Source: Sphingomonas soli NBRC 100801 (lineage in GTDB: Bacteria; Pseudomonadota; Alphaproteobacteria; Sphingomonadales; Sphingomonadaceae). From it: 64,000 bases of DNA. Below the pieces are notes generated by a model. It did no database searches and was not told the origin of the DNA. It saw nothing but the letters and a program-made list of their open reading frames with translations. Positions 1 through 7,870 of the stretch are shown here, piece after piece (the first letter of the stretch is position 1; each line of letters starts with the position of its first letter). The position numbers and the translations under genes are program-made. The stretch is from positions 186,001 through 250,000 of the forward strand of contig NZ_BCTZ01000001.1 in NCBI RefSeq assembly GCF_001591025.1. The letters are read 5' to 3'.

Positions 1-365
1 GGTGCCTCCACCGCCTCGCCGATCCCGACGAAGATGCGGGCGGCGAGAAGGTGCATGAACGTCCGCGCGAAGCCGGAAAGCATGGTCGCCAGGCTCCAGA
101 CGAGCACGGCGAGGCCGAGGATCTTCGGACGTGACTTCTGATCGACAAGCCGCGCGAGCGGGATGCCGAACAAGGCGAAGCACATGGAGAATGCAAAGCC
201 GCTGAGCAGGCTGAACTGGACATCGGTGATGCCCAGATCGCCCCGTATGTCATCGACAAGGATCGACAGAACGTGGCGGTCCGTCGCTGCCAGCACCGAC
301 ACCAGGAACAGGATCCCGAGCGTGTAATAGGCCGACCGGTTCCCGGTGCTGTTGCCAGAAGTCAT
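1..365 (-). CDS. MFS transporter, N-terminal part (cut by window edge)
   Basis: About 121 N-terminal residues are visible before the gene leaves the window. They begin MTSGNSTGNRSAYYTLGILF and contain a first membrane helix, then the segment DRHVLSILVDDIRGDLGITD, a second helix, and the MFS loop motif in the form GIPLARLVDQKSRPKIL. The pattern matches the spinster-like MFS branch and resembles the transporter at 7854. The start ATG lies 22 bases after the stop of the upstream glycyl radical enzyme gene, so the two are probably co-transcribed. The substrate is unknown; a role in uptake or export for the radical-enzyme pathway is inferred from position only. Confidence 0.85.
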   Translation of the reverse strand, partial: MTSGNSTGNRSAYYTLGILFLVSVLAATDRHVLSILVDDIRGDLGITDVQFSLLSGFAFSMCFALFGIPLARLVDQKSRPKILGLAVLVWSLATMLSGFARTFMHLLAARIFVGIGEAVEA

Positions 366-387
366 GACATTCCCCTTGTGCGCCGGT

Positions 388-2805
388 TCAGTCGAAGCTG
401 GTGAATTGGGTACGACGGATCAGTTCTTCCTGCACGTGCGGTTCGAGCATCGTGAAATAGACGCTGCACCCGCCGACGCGGACCAGGAGCTCCTTATAGG
501 CTTCCGGATCGGCCTGGGCCGCGCGCATCACCGCATTGTCGATGACGTTGATCTGCAGATGCTTGCCGCCCGCGCGGAAATAATCGCGGATCATCTTCGA
601 TCCGGCAGCAAGCCCTTCCTCGCTGTCCATCATCGACGGATGGAGCTTCACGTCCAGCGACGTTGCCTGATAGGCCGACTGATCGATCTTCGCGGCGCTG
701 CGCAGCATGGCCGAGAGCCCGGAGCGATCGAATTCGCGCATCGGCGTCATCGATTCATCGGCCAGGCACTCGCCGGCGCGGCGGCCGTCCGGCGTGGCAC
801 CTACCTGCGCGCCGCCGGGCCATTGCGCGGTGCCGATCGAGATCGCCCCGGGGATGCACTTGCCACCATAGGTGGTGCCCAGTTCGGCGGCGCGCTCTGC
901 CCAGAAGCGATAGATCGAGACGGCCTGCTCATCGGCATAATCGTCGTCATTGCCATATTTGGGAGCGGCGAGCGCGAGCTGGTGAATTTCCTGGCCGCGC
1001 GGGCCGGCCCAGTCGCTGTTCAACGCCTCGAGCAGCTCCCCGGCGGTGACGACCTTATCGTCGAACACGAGCTTGCGGATCGCGGTGAGCGAATCCGCGA
1101 CGTTGATCATGCCGATCGGATTGAGAACGTTGCCGTTCTCGAAGGGCAGGGTGCGGTTCAGGATATCACGATCGGCCTGGAGTCCGCCTTCCATCAGCGC
1201 GGATTCGAACGGCTGGGGATAGGTTTCGGCGAAGGCGCGCATCGTGATGTTGTTGAACTCGGCCTGCAGGCCGATGAAATGCGCGAGCTGTGTATCGAAT
1301 GCGGCGCGGAATTCCTCCCACGTCTTGAAATCGGTGAACTTGCCGGTCTTCGGACCCGCCTGCTTGCCGGTGCGCGTGTCGAAACCGTCGTTCAGCGCGA
1401 ACTGGAGCACCAGCGGGGCGACGAACATCGGATGGGCGACGCTGCGCGACTTGCCCGGCACGTTGATCGCCAGACAGCCGGCGACCGCATAGTTGCGCGC
1501 ATCCTCGATGCTGACGTCGTGCTGCTGGAGGAAGCCGATGCACGATTCGTCGCTGAGGAAGGCGGGGAGGCCGGTGCCGGCCTGGATCAGCTCCAGCGCC
1601 TTGCGCATCAGCGGCTCGGGGGTGCCCTCATGCACGCGCATCGTGAGCGTGTGGTGCGGAACGGGGCAATCGCGGATCGCTTCGAGCACCAGGTAGCTCA
1701 GCTCGTTGGTGGCGTCGCTGCCGTCGGCGTTCTGGCCGCCGATCACGCAGTTATGCCACTTGGCCATGCCGCCATATTTGTTGCGATGGGTCTGCGGGGT
1801 GGCCGCGACCATCTGCATATCCTTAATGCGCAGCCATTCGAAGATCTCGACGACTTCCTCGTCGGTGATCCGCCCGGCATCGCGATCGGCGCGGTAATAG
1901 GGGTAGAGCGTCTGATCTATCCGGCCGAGCGACAGGATGCCTGAAGGCAGGACGAGCAGCAGCAGGAACCAGAGCGACTGGACCGCTTCGCGGAAGGTGC
2001 GGGCACCCTCTGCGGGGACGCGCGCGGCCATTTCGGCGAAGGAGAGCAGTTCGGCCTTGCGCGCGGGATCGGTCTCGGCGGCGGCTTCGCGGCTGGCCAG
2101 TTCGGCGAAGCGTGCGGCGAAGCGATTGAGCGCCTCATAGGTGATGATGACCGCGTCGAGCAGGTCCTTGCGCTCGACCGCGCCGGCGCTGAGCAGGCGG
2201 ATCTTGGTGAGCTCCTCGCGCGCTTCGGCGAGAATCGCGTTGGTGCCGTTGGCGAGCACCTTCTCGAACTGGAAAACGCCGATCACCTGGCTGATTTCGT
2301 GGCGGACGCCATAGCCGTTGCCGCCCATGCCGCCGGGGCCCCAGCCTTCCTCCTTGTTACGGAAAGGCGGGAGGACCATGCCGAGCTGGGCATAGGGCCA
2401 CAGGCGCTCGTCGTCATAGAGCGAGGTCATCCGCCGCGTCATGGTGCGGCCGGCCCAATATTCGTTGCTCTCGAGGATGCGGTCGCGCTCCTCGTCGCTC
2501 ATCTGGAAACCGGCGGCGCGCAGCGTTTCCAGCTCTTCCTTCGGCCAGGGCGCCCAGAGGCAGGTGAGTTCCACGCCGCCGCGCTTCGCCGCCATATTGC
2601 CGACGAACAGATCGTCCTCTTCGATGAAGATCGGGATGTTATCGAGGACATGGGCGATGGCGAGCGCGTTGCGCACGACGGTGGGCTTGCCCTCGGTCGA
2701 CTTGAAGCTCTCGGTAACCAGCGACGCCTTTTCGACGCTCACGGGGAATTTGCCCGTGCGCAGAACGTCGAGGGTCTTCATCAAGCGTTGGATTCTGGGG
2801 GTCAC
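388..2805 (-). CDS. Glycyl radical enzyme (PFL/diol-dehydratase-like family), copy 1
   Basis: The 805-residue protein has the full length and architecture of glycyl radical enzymes. The N-terminal half is PFL-like, the family segment GGQNADGSDATNELSYLVLE is present, and the thiyl-radical Cys is Cys444 in AGCLAIN. The C-terminal radical loop is RVGGCSVYF with Gly779 26 residues before the end, as in pyruvate formate-lyase. Two features are odd. The residue after the radical Gly is Cys780 where the family has Tyr. The thiyl loop lacks both the Cys-Cys of PFL and the GCVEP glutamate of the dehydratases, so it is neither PFL nor a standard diol or choline lyase. There is no signal peptide, so it is cytoplasmic. 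The start is GTG with AGGAAAG upstream; ATG at 2781 is an alternative. It is strongly similar along its length to the protein at 5402. The reaction is unknown. Confidence 0.93.
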   Translation of the reverse strand: MTPRIQRLMKTLDVLRTGKFPVSVEKASLVTESFKSTEGKPTVVRNALAIAHVLDNIPIFIEEDDLFVGNMAAKRGGVELTCLWAPWPKEELETLRAAGFQMSDEERDRILESNEYWAGRTMTRRMTSLYDDERLWPYAQLGMVLPPFRNKEEGWGPGGMGGNGYGVRHEISQVIGVFQFEKVLANGTNAILAEAREELTKIRLLSAGAVERKDLLDAVIITYEALNRFAARFAELASREAAAETDPARKAELLSFAEMAARVPAEGARTFREAVQSLWFLLLLVLPSGILSLGRIDQTLYPYYRADRDAGRITDEEVVEIFEWLRIKDMQMVAATPQTHRNKYGGMAKWHNCVIGGQNADGSDATNELSYLVLEAIRDCPVPHHTLTMRVHEGTPEPLMRKALELIQAGTGLPAFLSDESCIGFLQQHDVSIEDARNYAVAGCLAINVPGKSRSVAHPMFVAPLVLQFALNDGFDTRTGKQAGPKTGKFTDFKTWEEFRAAFDTQLAHFIGLQAEFNNITMRAFAETYPQPFESALMEGGLQADRDILNRTLPFENGNVLNPIGMINVADSLTAIRKLVFDDKVVTAGELLEALNSDWAGPRGQEIHQLALAAPKYGNDDDYADEQAVSIYRFWAERAAELGTTYGGKCIPGAISIGTAQWPGGAQVGATPDGRRAGECLADESMTPMREFDRSGLSAMLRSAAKIDQSAYQATSLDVKLHPSMMDSEEGLAAGSKMIRDYFRAGGKHLQINVIDNAVMRAAQADPEAYKELLVRVGGCSVYFTMLEPHVQEELIRRTQFTSFD

Positions 2806-2836
2806 GTCTGGTCTTTCCTGTATGCTTGGCCGCGGA

Positions 2837-3604
2837 TCACGGCATTTCGATGCGGATATCGACGCGGCGCTGACGCCAGTCCTGTTCTCCGGTTGCGGTG
2901 TGGGAGACGTCCGCAGTGCGGACCGTGATCGCCTCGGGCGCGACGCCCAGCGCGATCAGCACGTCGCGCACCTTTTCGGCGCGCAGCGATGCGATATCCT
3001 CAAGCTCGGCGAGCACGCCGCTCTCAAGCCGCACGCCGGCGCGGTAGCCGGTGACGGTCAGGCGCGGCGAGCGCGACGCGATCGCATAGGCCGCGGCATC
3101 GCGAAGCTGGTTGATCGTGCGATTGCGAAGCCGCTCGCTATCGAACGGATAGGGCACGGAATATGTCTTTTCGACAAAGGGCGGCGCGGGCGGAGGATCG
3201 CGCGGGGCAGGGGGGCCATGGCGCTCGCTCGGCCCCGCGCCACGAAGCGCGGGCGGCGCCTGGAACCCCTGCGCGGGTATGATCTCGTCGCACTCGGGCG
3301 ATACTTCCGGCATCACCGATACGCGAATGTCGCGCAGCGGCGTGCCGCCGCAAATATCGGGGCCGCCCATGTCATAGCCCTCGACCAGGACACGGTGCTT
3401 GAGCTGGGGCGGATAGAATTCCGCCGCAAGATCCTGCTGGACGCCAAGGAAATACAGCTTTCGACCGTCGCTGGAGAGCCAGCAGGGAAGCGCGGTATCG
3501 CGCACCACCGGGCAGGCGATGAAGGCGACCGGGCGGCCGGAATCCTGCGCATAGGCCGCAGTGGAGACCGATAGCAGAGCGAGCGAGGCAGCGACCCGGC
3601 GCAT
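2837..3604 (-). CDS. OmpA-family C-terminal domain protein, exported
   Basis: This 255-residue protein begins with a clear Sec signal peptide (MRRVAASLALLSVSTAAYAQ). The middle has a proline-rich linker (about residues 135-155), and the C-terminal 100 residues fit an OmpA-like peptidoglycan-binding fold ending in DWRQRRVDIRIEMP. An upstream in-frame extension exists, but the start at 3604 is preferred because it gives the signal peptide. That start overlaps the stop of the di-haem cytochrome gene by one base (TGATG), so the two are translationally coupled. Two Cys pairs in the N-terminal half may form disulfides. It probably tethers the neighbouring lipoprotein cytochrome or the cell wall in the periplasm; this is inference. 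Confidence 0.75.
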   Translation of the reverse strand: MRRVAASLALLSVSTAAYAQDSGRPVAFIACPVVRDTALPCWLSSDGRKLYFLGVQQDLAAEFYPPQLKHRVLVEGYDMGGPDICGGTPLRDIRVSVMPEVSPECDEIIPAQGFQAPPALRGAGPSERHGPPAPRDPPPAPPFVEKTYSVPYPFDSERLRNRTINQLRDAAAYAIASRSPRLTVTGYRAGVRLESGVLAELEDIASLRAEKVRDVLIALGVAPEAITVRTADVSHTATGEQDWRQRRVDIRIEMP

Positions 3605-5196
3605 CACAGCGCACTCAGGAAATTGACGAGATCGCGGCGTTCCTGCTTGGTGTAGCCGATCTTGTACCGCGTATCGTAATAATCGACGATCGCTTCGATC
3701 GTCTTTGCCGAGCCGTTCGAGAAATAAGGCGCGCGCGCGGACAGGCCCCGCATCTGCTGAAGCGTGATCGACCCGATATCCGCGCATTTCCCGCTGATCA
3801 GCGCGCGCCCCGGATCATGGGTGAACACGACACGGCCAAGATAGGGGTGCGGCCGCGCCTTGGCATGGCAGGTGAGCTTGAACAGCGGCAGATGGGGCAT
3901 ATCCGGCGCGGTCGGCTGGGTGGTGGTGCCCAGATCGATCCAGCCGGGGCCATTATCCATGCCGGTCATCTGTGAATTGTGACACGTCGCGCAGGAACGC
4001 TTGATCGGATTGCCAAGGCCGATCGAATTCAGGTTCGCGCTGTCGCGAATCCAGAAGGTGCGCTTGAGGAACAAATCAGAACCACGCGCGACCGACTGCT
4101 TGAACGCCGTGACGCTCTTCTTATCCTTTGGCGCTTTCGTGCGCCAGGCGTCGAAATCAAGGAACACTGAATTGTAGAGATTGTCCCCAAGCACGCCGGG
4201 CTTGCCGCCGGCCAGCGCAGCAGGGCCGAGCGCCGGAGGCGCCCCAGGAGCCGTATAATTCACCTGCTTCCCTCGCGATTGGGCAAAATAAATGCCCAAT
4301 TGAAACTCGACCAAGCGGGAAAGGGTCTCCCGGCTCGGTGCGGTCCGCGCCTGGAGGTGAACCAGCGACGCCTCTACCGCCTGAGTGCGCAATGTCGGCT
4401 GGCGCGAATCCGACATGATATTTTGGCCGACCTGTTGGCCGGTCTCCGGATCGCGGTCCATCAGCAGGCCGGACTTGATGTTGACCAGCGCCGGAAGCGC
4501 CCAGGTAACATATTTCAGATTGCCGACGGGGCGCGGTCGCCGGAACACCGAGATCATCGGATTGGCGCTCTTCAGGCCATAGACCGGATCGAGATTGCAG
4601 CCGCTGGGGTCGCGCACGACCTCGATATCGAACTCCGGCTCGACAGGCTTTCCATCGGCGCTGCGACCCGGCCAGGGCAGGAATATCCGGAACAGCCCAT
4701 GATCGAGCAAAAGCGAATGCGAAGCGCGCTCGCCCTGCGGCAGCGAGGGGCAGTTCGAGCCGTCAACCGCGGCGAAGAGACTGTCGCGGCCGTTGGTAAG
4801 GCGCCAGCGGCGCTGCACGGTTTCGACCGATACGCTCATCGCATCCGACGGTTGATGGCAGGTCACGCAGGCGCGGCCATTCTCGCCCAGCGGGGTGAAG
4901 AAGGGATGGCCGGCAGTTTCGGTAACCCCGGCGGCAAGGAAGCCGACACTGCCATTGGCGTTCGGATATTCGGCACTGGCGGGCAGGGTGATGGCCGCGC
5001 CGGGCTTGATCCAGTGCGGGTCGTTCCCGACGGTGTCCTGCGCTGCCTCCACGGGCGCGACGCGGGCCTGCTCCGCTTGTGAAGGCACGTGCCCCGGCAC
5101 GACCGGACCGTTGGTCTGCCGGTACGCGCAGCCGATTACGGTAATGCCGAGCGCGCCCACCATCGCCGCCCGACCTAGTTGTTCAAGACTCGGCAT
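3604..5196 (-). CDS. Di-haem cytochrome c peroxidase/MauG-like lipoprotein
   Basis: The 530-residue protein has two haem c attachment motifs: CVTCH at residues 110-114 and CATCHN at 402-407. A lipobox (VIGC, Cys23) after the N-terminal hydrophobic segment predicts a membrane-anchored periplasmic lipoprotein. The C-terminal region (LTCHAKARPHPYLGRVVFTH and LVNFLSAL at the end) is typical of di-haem oxidoreductases and cytochrome c peroxidase-like proteins. The two haem sites are about 290 residues apart, wider than in classical CcpA. It is the first gene of the leftward transcript, followed by the OmpA-like protein and the glycyl radical enzyme. It may serve as an electron acceptor or peroxide scavenger for the cluster. 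Because it is periplasmic it cannot act directly on the cytoplasmic radical enzyme. Confidence 0.88.
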   Translation of the reverse strand: MPSLEQLGRAAMVGALGITVIGCAYRQTNGPVVPGHVPSQAEQARVAPVEAAQDTVGNDPHWIKPGAAITLPASAEYPNANGSVGFLAAGVTETAGHPFFTPLGENGRACVTCHQPSDAMSVSVETVQRRWRLTNGRDSLFAAVDGSNCPSLPQGERASHSLLLDHGLFRIFLPWPGRSADGKPVEPEFDIEVVRDPSGCNLDPVYGLKSANPMISVFRRPRPVGNLKYVTWALPALVNIKSGLLMDRDPETGQQVGQNIMSDSRQPTLRTQAVEASLVHLQARTAPSRETLSRLVEFQLGIYFAQSRGKQVNYTAPGAPPALGPAALAGGKPGVLGDNLYNSVFLDFDAWRTKAPKDKKSVTAFKQSVARGSDLFLKRTFWIRDSANLNSIGLGNPIKRSCATCHNSQMTGMDNGPGWIDLGTTTQPTAPDMPHLPLFKLTCHAKARPHPYLGRVVFTHDPGRALISGKCADIGSITLQQMRGLSARAPYFSNGSAKTIEAIVDYYDTRYKIGYTKQERRDLVNFLSAL

Positions 5197-5401
5197 CCCC
5201 GCCCCTGAATTGTGCTTATTATTCTCCGATCGTGATTAATGTGTATAAAAATGTCAAACGGGATTCGTGCTTCGTGCGGGAAATTGCGATTATTCGCCGC
5301 GCGAATGACGATCATCGGAAGATTGCATTACCCTAATGGCGAAAGCCAAATTAGCTCTGCGATAGAACAAATGCCGAAGTGGCATGGGTAGAGGATCGCG
5401 A
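5197..5401. promoter_or_regulatory. Divergent promoter region between the two halves of the glycyl radical enzyme locus
   Basis: These 205 bases separate two long divergent transcripts. The segment is clearly more AT-rich than the genes around it (for example the stretch near 5217-5255), as expected of a control region. It holds one perfect interrupted palindrome at 5292-5306, listed separately. I cannot assign -35/-10 boxes with confidence. Confidence 0.6.
5292..5306. promoter_or_regulatory. Perfect palindrome of LysR-box type (ATTCGC-N3-GCGAAT)
   Basis: The sequence ATTCGCCGCGCGAAT is a perfect 6-3-6 inverted repeat and fits the T-N11-A pattern of LysR-type operators. It sits in the only divergent promoter of the locus, about 95 bases from each start codon. 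The LysR gene at 18489, at the far end of the same locus, is the natural candidate ligand. Function is inferred. Confidence 0.4.
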
Positions 5402-7870
5402 ATGGGCTTGTTGGTGCCGCCTGAAGTACGTGATGAATCGGCTGCCGCCGGGATGCGGGAGCGCATCGCCCGGCTTTTCGCGGCGCAGGAGGGTGGGCGC
5501 GCCGCCCGCTATCCCGTCAGCATCGTCAAATCCCGCCTGATGACCGCTTCGTTCCGCGCGACCGAGGGCGATCCGCAGGTGCTGCGCATCGCGCATGCGC
5601 TGGCAGCGGTGCTCGATCAGGTTCCCGTGTTCATCGAACGCGACGACCTGCTTGCCGGCAATCTGGCGAGCGTGCCGGGCGGCGTCGAACTGAGCAGCGT
5701 CTGGGCACCGTGGAGCGAGGAGGAACTCGATGCGCTGTGCGCCGCGGGCTTCGCGGTGCGCCCCGAGGACCGCGCCGAGATCGCCGAGATCAACGATTAT
5801 TGGCGCACGCGCTCGCTGACTTCGCGGATGACCTCGCGCTATGACGAGCAGCGGCTCTGGCCCTATGCGCAGCTTGGCGTGGTCCTGCCCGCTTTCCGCA
5901 GCAAGGAAGAGGGCTGGGGCCCCGGCGGAATGATCGGCTGCGGGTGGGGCATTCATCACGAGATCAGCCAGATCATCGGCGTGTTCGATTATGGCCGTGT
6001 GCTGCGCGAGGGGCTGACTAGCCTGATCGCCGAGGCGCGCGAGAAGCTGGCCGATGTCAGGCTGATGTCTGCCGACGAGGTGGCGCGCGCCGAACTGCTG
6101 CAGGCGATGGTGATTTCGCTCGAAGCGATCGTGCGCTTTGCGGGCCGCCTGGCCGACGCAGCCGACGCAGCGGCAGAGGCCGAGGAAGATCCTGCGCGGC
6201 GCGAAGAGCTTCGCGCGCTGGCGAGCATGTGCCGCCACGTGCCGCTCAACCCTGCGCGCACCTATCATGAAGCGCTTCAGTCGCTGTGGATCATGTGGCT
6301 GGTGATCCTGCCGGCCGGCATCCTTTCCTTTTCGCGGCTGGATCAGTTGCTGGGCGACTATTACGACGCGGACCTGGCGGCGGGGCGCATCGATCACGAT
6401 CGTGCGCTGGAGCTGATGCAGTGGCTGCGGATCAAGGATTCGCAGATCGTGATCACGTCCGGCCAGACGCATCGCAGCAAATATGGCGGGCTGGCCAAAT
6501 GGCATAATTGCAACGTTGGCGGGCAGAAGCCCGACGGCAGCGATGCCACCAACGCCGTTTCCTTCCTGCTGCTGGAAGCGGCGCGGACCTGCCCGACCCC
6601 GCATCCGACGCTGACAATGCGCATCCATGACGGGACGCCCGATGCGCTGTTGGACGCCGCGCTCGAACTGATCGGGACGGGCATTGGGCTTCCCGCTTTC
6701 GTGGGCGACAATTCGGTGATCGAGTTCCTGACGCGCGAAGGCATCGGGATCGAAAAGGCGCGCGATTACGGCCTGGCTGGGTGCCTGGGCATCAACGTGA
6801 TCGGGCAATCGCGCACGGTGGCCTGGCCGATGTTCGTGGCGCCGCGCGTGCTGAAATTTGCGCTGCATGGCGGCGTGGACCCCGAAACCGGCAAGCAGGT
6901 GGGTCCCAAGACGCCCCGGCTCGACGAATGCGCGGATTTCGCGGAGTTCGAGGCGGCGTTCCGCACCCAGCTTTCGCACTTCATCGCGCTCCAGGCCGAA
7001 TTCAACAATATCACCATCCAGAGCTATGGCGAGCGTTTCCCCCAGCCGGTGGAATCCGCGCTGATGGATGGCGGGATCGGCGCGACCAAGAACATCCTAG
7101 GCCGCACCCTGCCGCTGGAGAACGGATCGGCGGTCAATCCGATCGGGCTGGTCAACGTTTCCGATTCGCTGGTGGCGATCCGGAAGCGCGTGTTTGAAGA
7201 GGGTGCGATCGGGGCTGGCGAGCTGCTCAACCACCTAGCTGCGAACTGGCAGGGTGAGGCGGGGCAGGCGGTGCGCGAGCTAATGCTGTCGGCGCCGAAA
7301 TACGGCAATGACGACGCCGAGGCCGACGCCGCCGTGGTGGAGCTGTACCGCTTCTGTGCGGAGACCATCACCAAGCTCACCAGCACCTATGGCGGCAACC
7401 AGAAGGCGGCTTCGATCACCATCGGCACGTGCATCATGCCCGGCGGCAAGGCCAGCGGCGCAACGCCCGATGGCCGATACCAGGAAGAGGGGCTGGCCGA
7501 CGAATCGCTGACCCCGATGCGCAATCGCGACAAGCGGGGGCTGAGCGCCCTGATCAACAGCGTGCTCAAGATCGACCAGGCGGCGTGGCAGGCATTGTCG
7601 CTCGACCTGCGCCTGTCGCCCGAGCTGTTCGCAACCGCAGAGAAGCGCGCCGAAGTTGCCGCAGTCGTCCGCGATTATTTCGAACGTGGCGGCAAGCATA
7701 TTCAGTTCAACGTGGTTTCGTCGGAGCTGCTACTCGCGGCGCAGCGCGACCCGGAAAGCCATAAGGACCTGATCGTCCGGATTGGCGGGTGCAGCGCCTA
7801 TTTCACCCAGCTCGCGGCGGAAACGCAGGACGAGATCATCCATAGGACCGAATATGCAAGCCTCGATTAA
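5402..7870 (+). CDS. Glycyl radical enzyme (PFL/diol-dehydratase-like family), copy 2
   Basis: The 822-residue protein is a divergent paralogue of the one at 388-2805. They share long blocks such as RLWPYAQLG, KEEGWGPGGM, KWHNC and PKYGNDD. The thiyl-radical Cys is Cys461 in AGCLGIN, and the radical loop is RIGGCSAYF with Gly796 26 residues from the end. As in copy 1, Cys (797) replaces the usual Tyr after the radical Gly, and the dehydratase GCVEP glutamate is missing. The start at 5402 is chosen for the GAGGA ribosome-binding site six bases upstream; ATG at 5384 is in frame. The 3' end overlaps the next gene by 17 bases. Being a full-length pair, the two could form a heterodimer or have different substrates. 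The reaction is unknown. Confidence 0.93.
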   Translation: MGLLVPPEVRDESAAAGMRERIARLFAAQEGGRAARYPVSIVKSRLMTASFRATEGDPQVLRIAHALAAVLDQVPVFIERDDLLAGNLASVPGGVELSSVWAPWSEEELDALCAAGFAVRPEDRAEIAEINDYWRTRSLTSRMTSRYDEQRLWPYAQLGVVLPAFRSKEEGWGPGGMIGCGWGIHHEISQIIGVFDYGRVLREGLTSLIAEAREKLADVRLMSADEVARAELLQAMVISLEAIVRFAGRLADAADAAAEAEEDPARREELRALASMCRHVPLNPARTYHEALQSLWIMWLVILPAGILSFSRLDQLLGDYYDADLAAGRIDHDRALELMQWLRIKDSQIVITSGQTHRSKYGGLAKWHNCNVGGQKPDGSDATNAVSFLLLEAARTCPTPHPTLTMRIHDGTPDALLDAALELIGTGIGLPAFVGDNSVIEFLTREGIGIEKARDYGLAGCLGINVIGQSRTVAWPMFVAPRVLKFALHGGVDPETGKQVGPKTPRLDECADFAEFEAAFRTQLSHFIALQAEFNNITIQSYGERFPQPVESALMDGGIGATKNILGRTLPLENGSAVNPIGLVNVSDSLVAIRKRVFEEGAIGAGELLNHLAANWQGEAGQAVRELMLSAPKYGNDDAEADAAVVELYRFCAETITKLTSTYGGNQKAASITIGTCIMPGGKASGATPDGRYQEEGLADESLTPMRNRDKRGLSALINSVLKIDQAAWQALSLDLRLSPELFATAEKRAEVAAVVRDYFERGGKHIQFNVVSSELLLAAQRDPESHKDLIVRIGGCSAYFTQLAAETQDEIIHRTEYASLD

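Noticed and set aside
346..1944. Antisense open frame (532 codons) opposite GRE copy 1
   Set aside because: It is Ala/Arg/Glu/His-rich shadow sequence without motifs; the GRE frame is intact over its full length. The same holds for the antisense frame 5351-6979 opposite GRE copy 2.
388..2805. GRE copy 1 as pyruvate formate-lyase
   Set aside because: PFL needs two adjacent cysteines in the active site and RVSGYA in the loop. Here there is one Cys (GCLAIN) and RVGGCS.
3604..5196. The di-haem cytochrome as a substitute activase for the GRE
   Set aside because: It has a lipobox and is periplasmic, while the GREs lack signal peptides and are cytoplasmic, so it cannot act on them directly.
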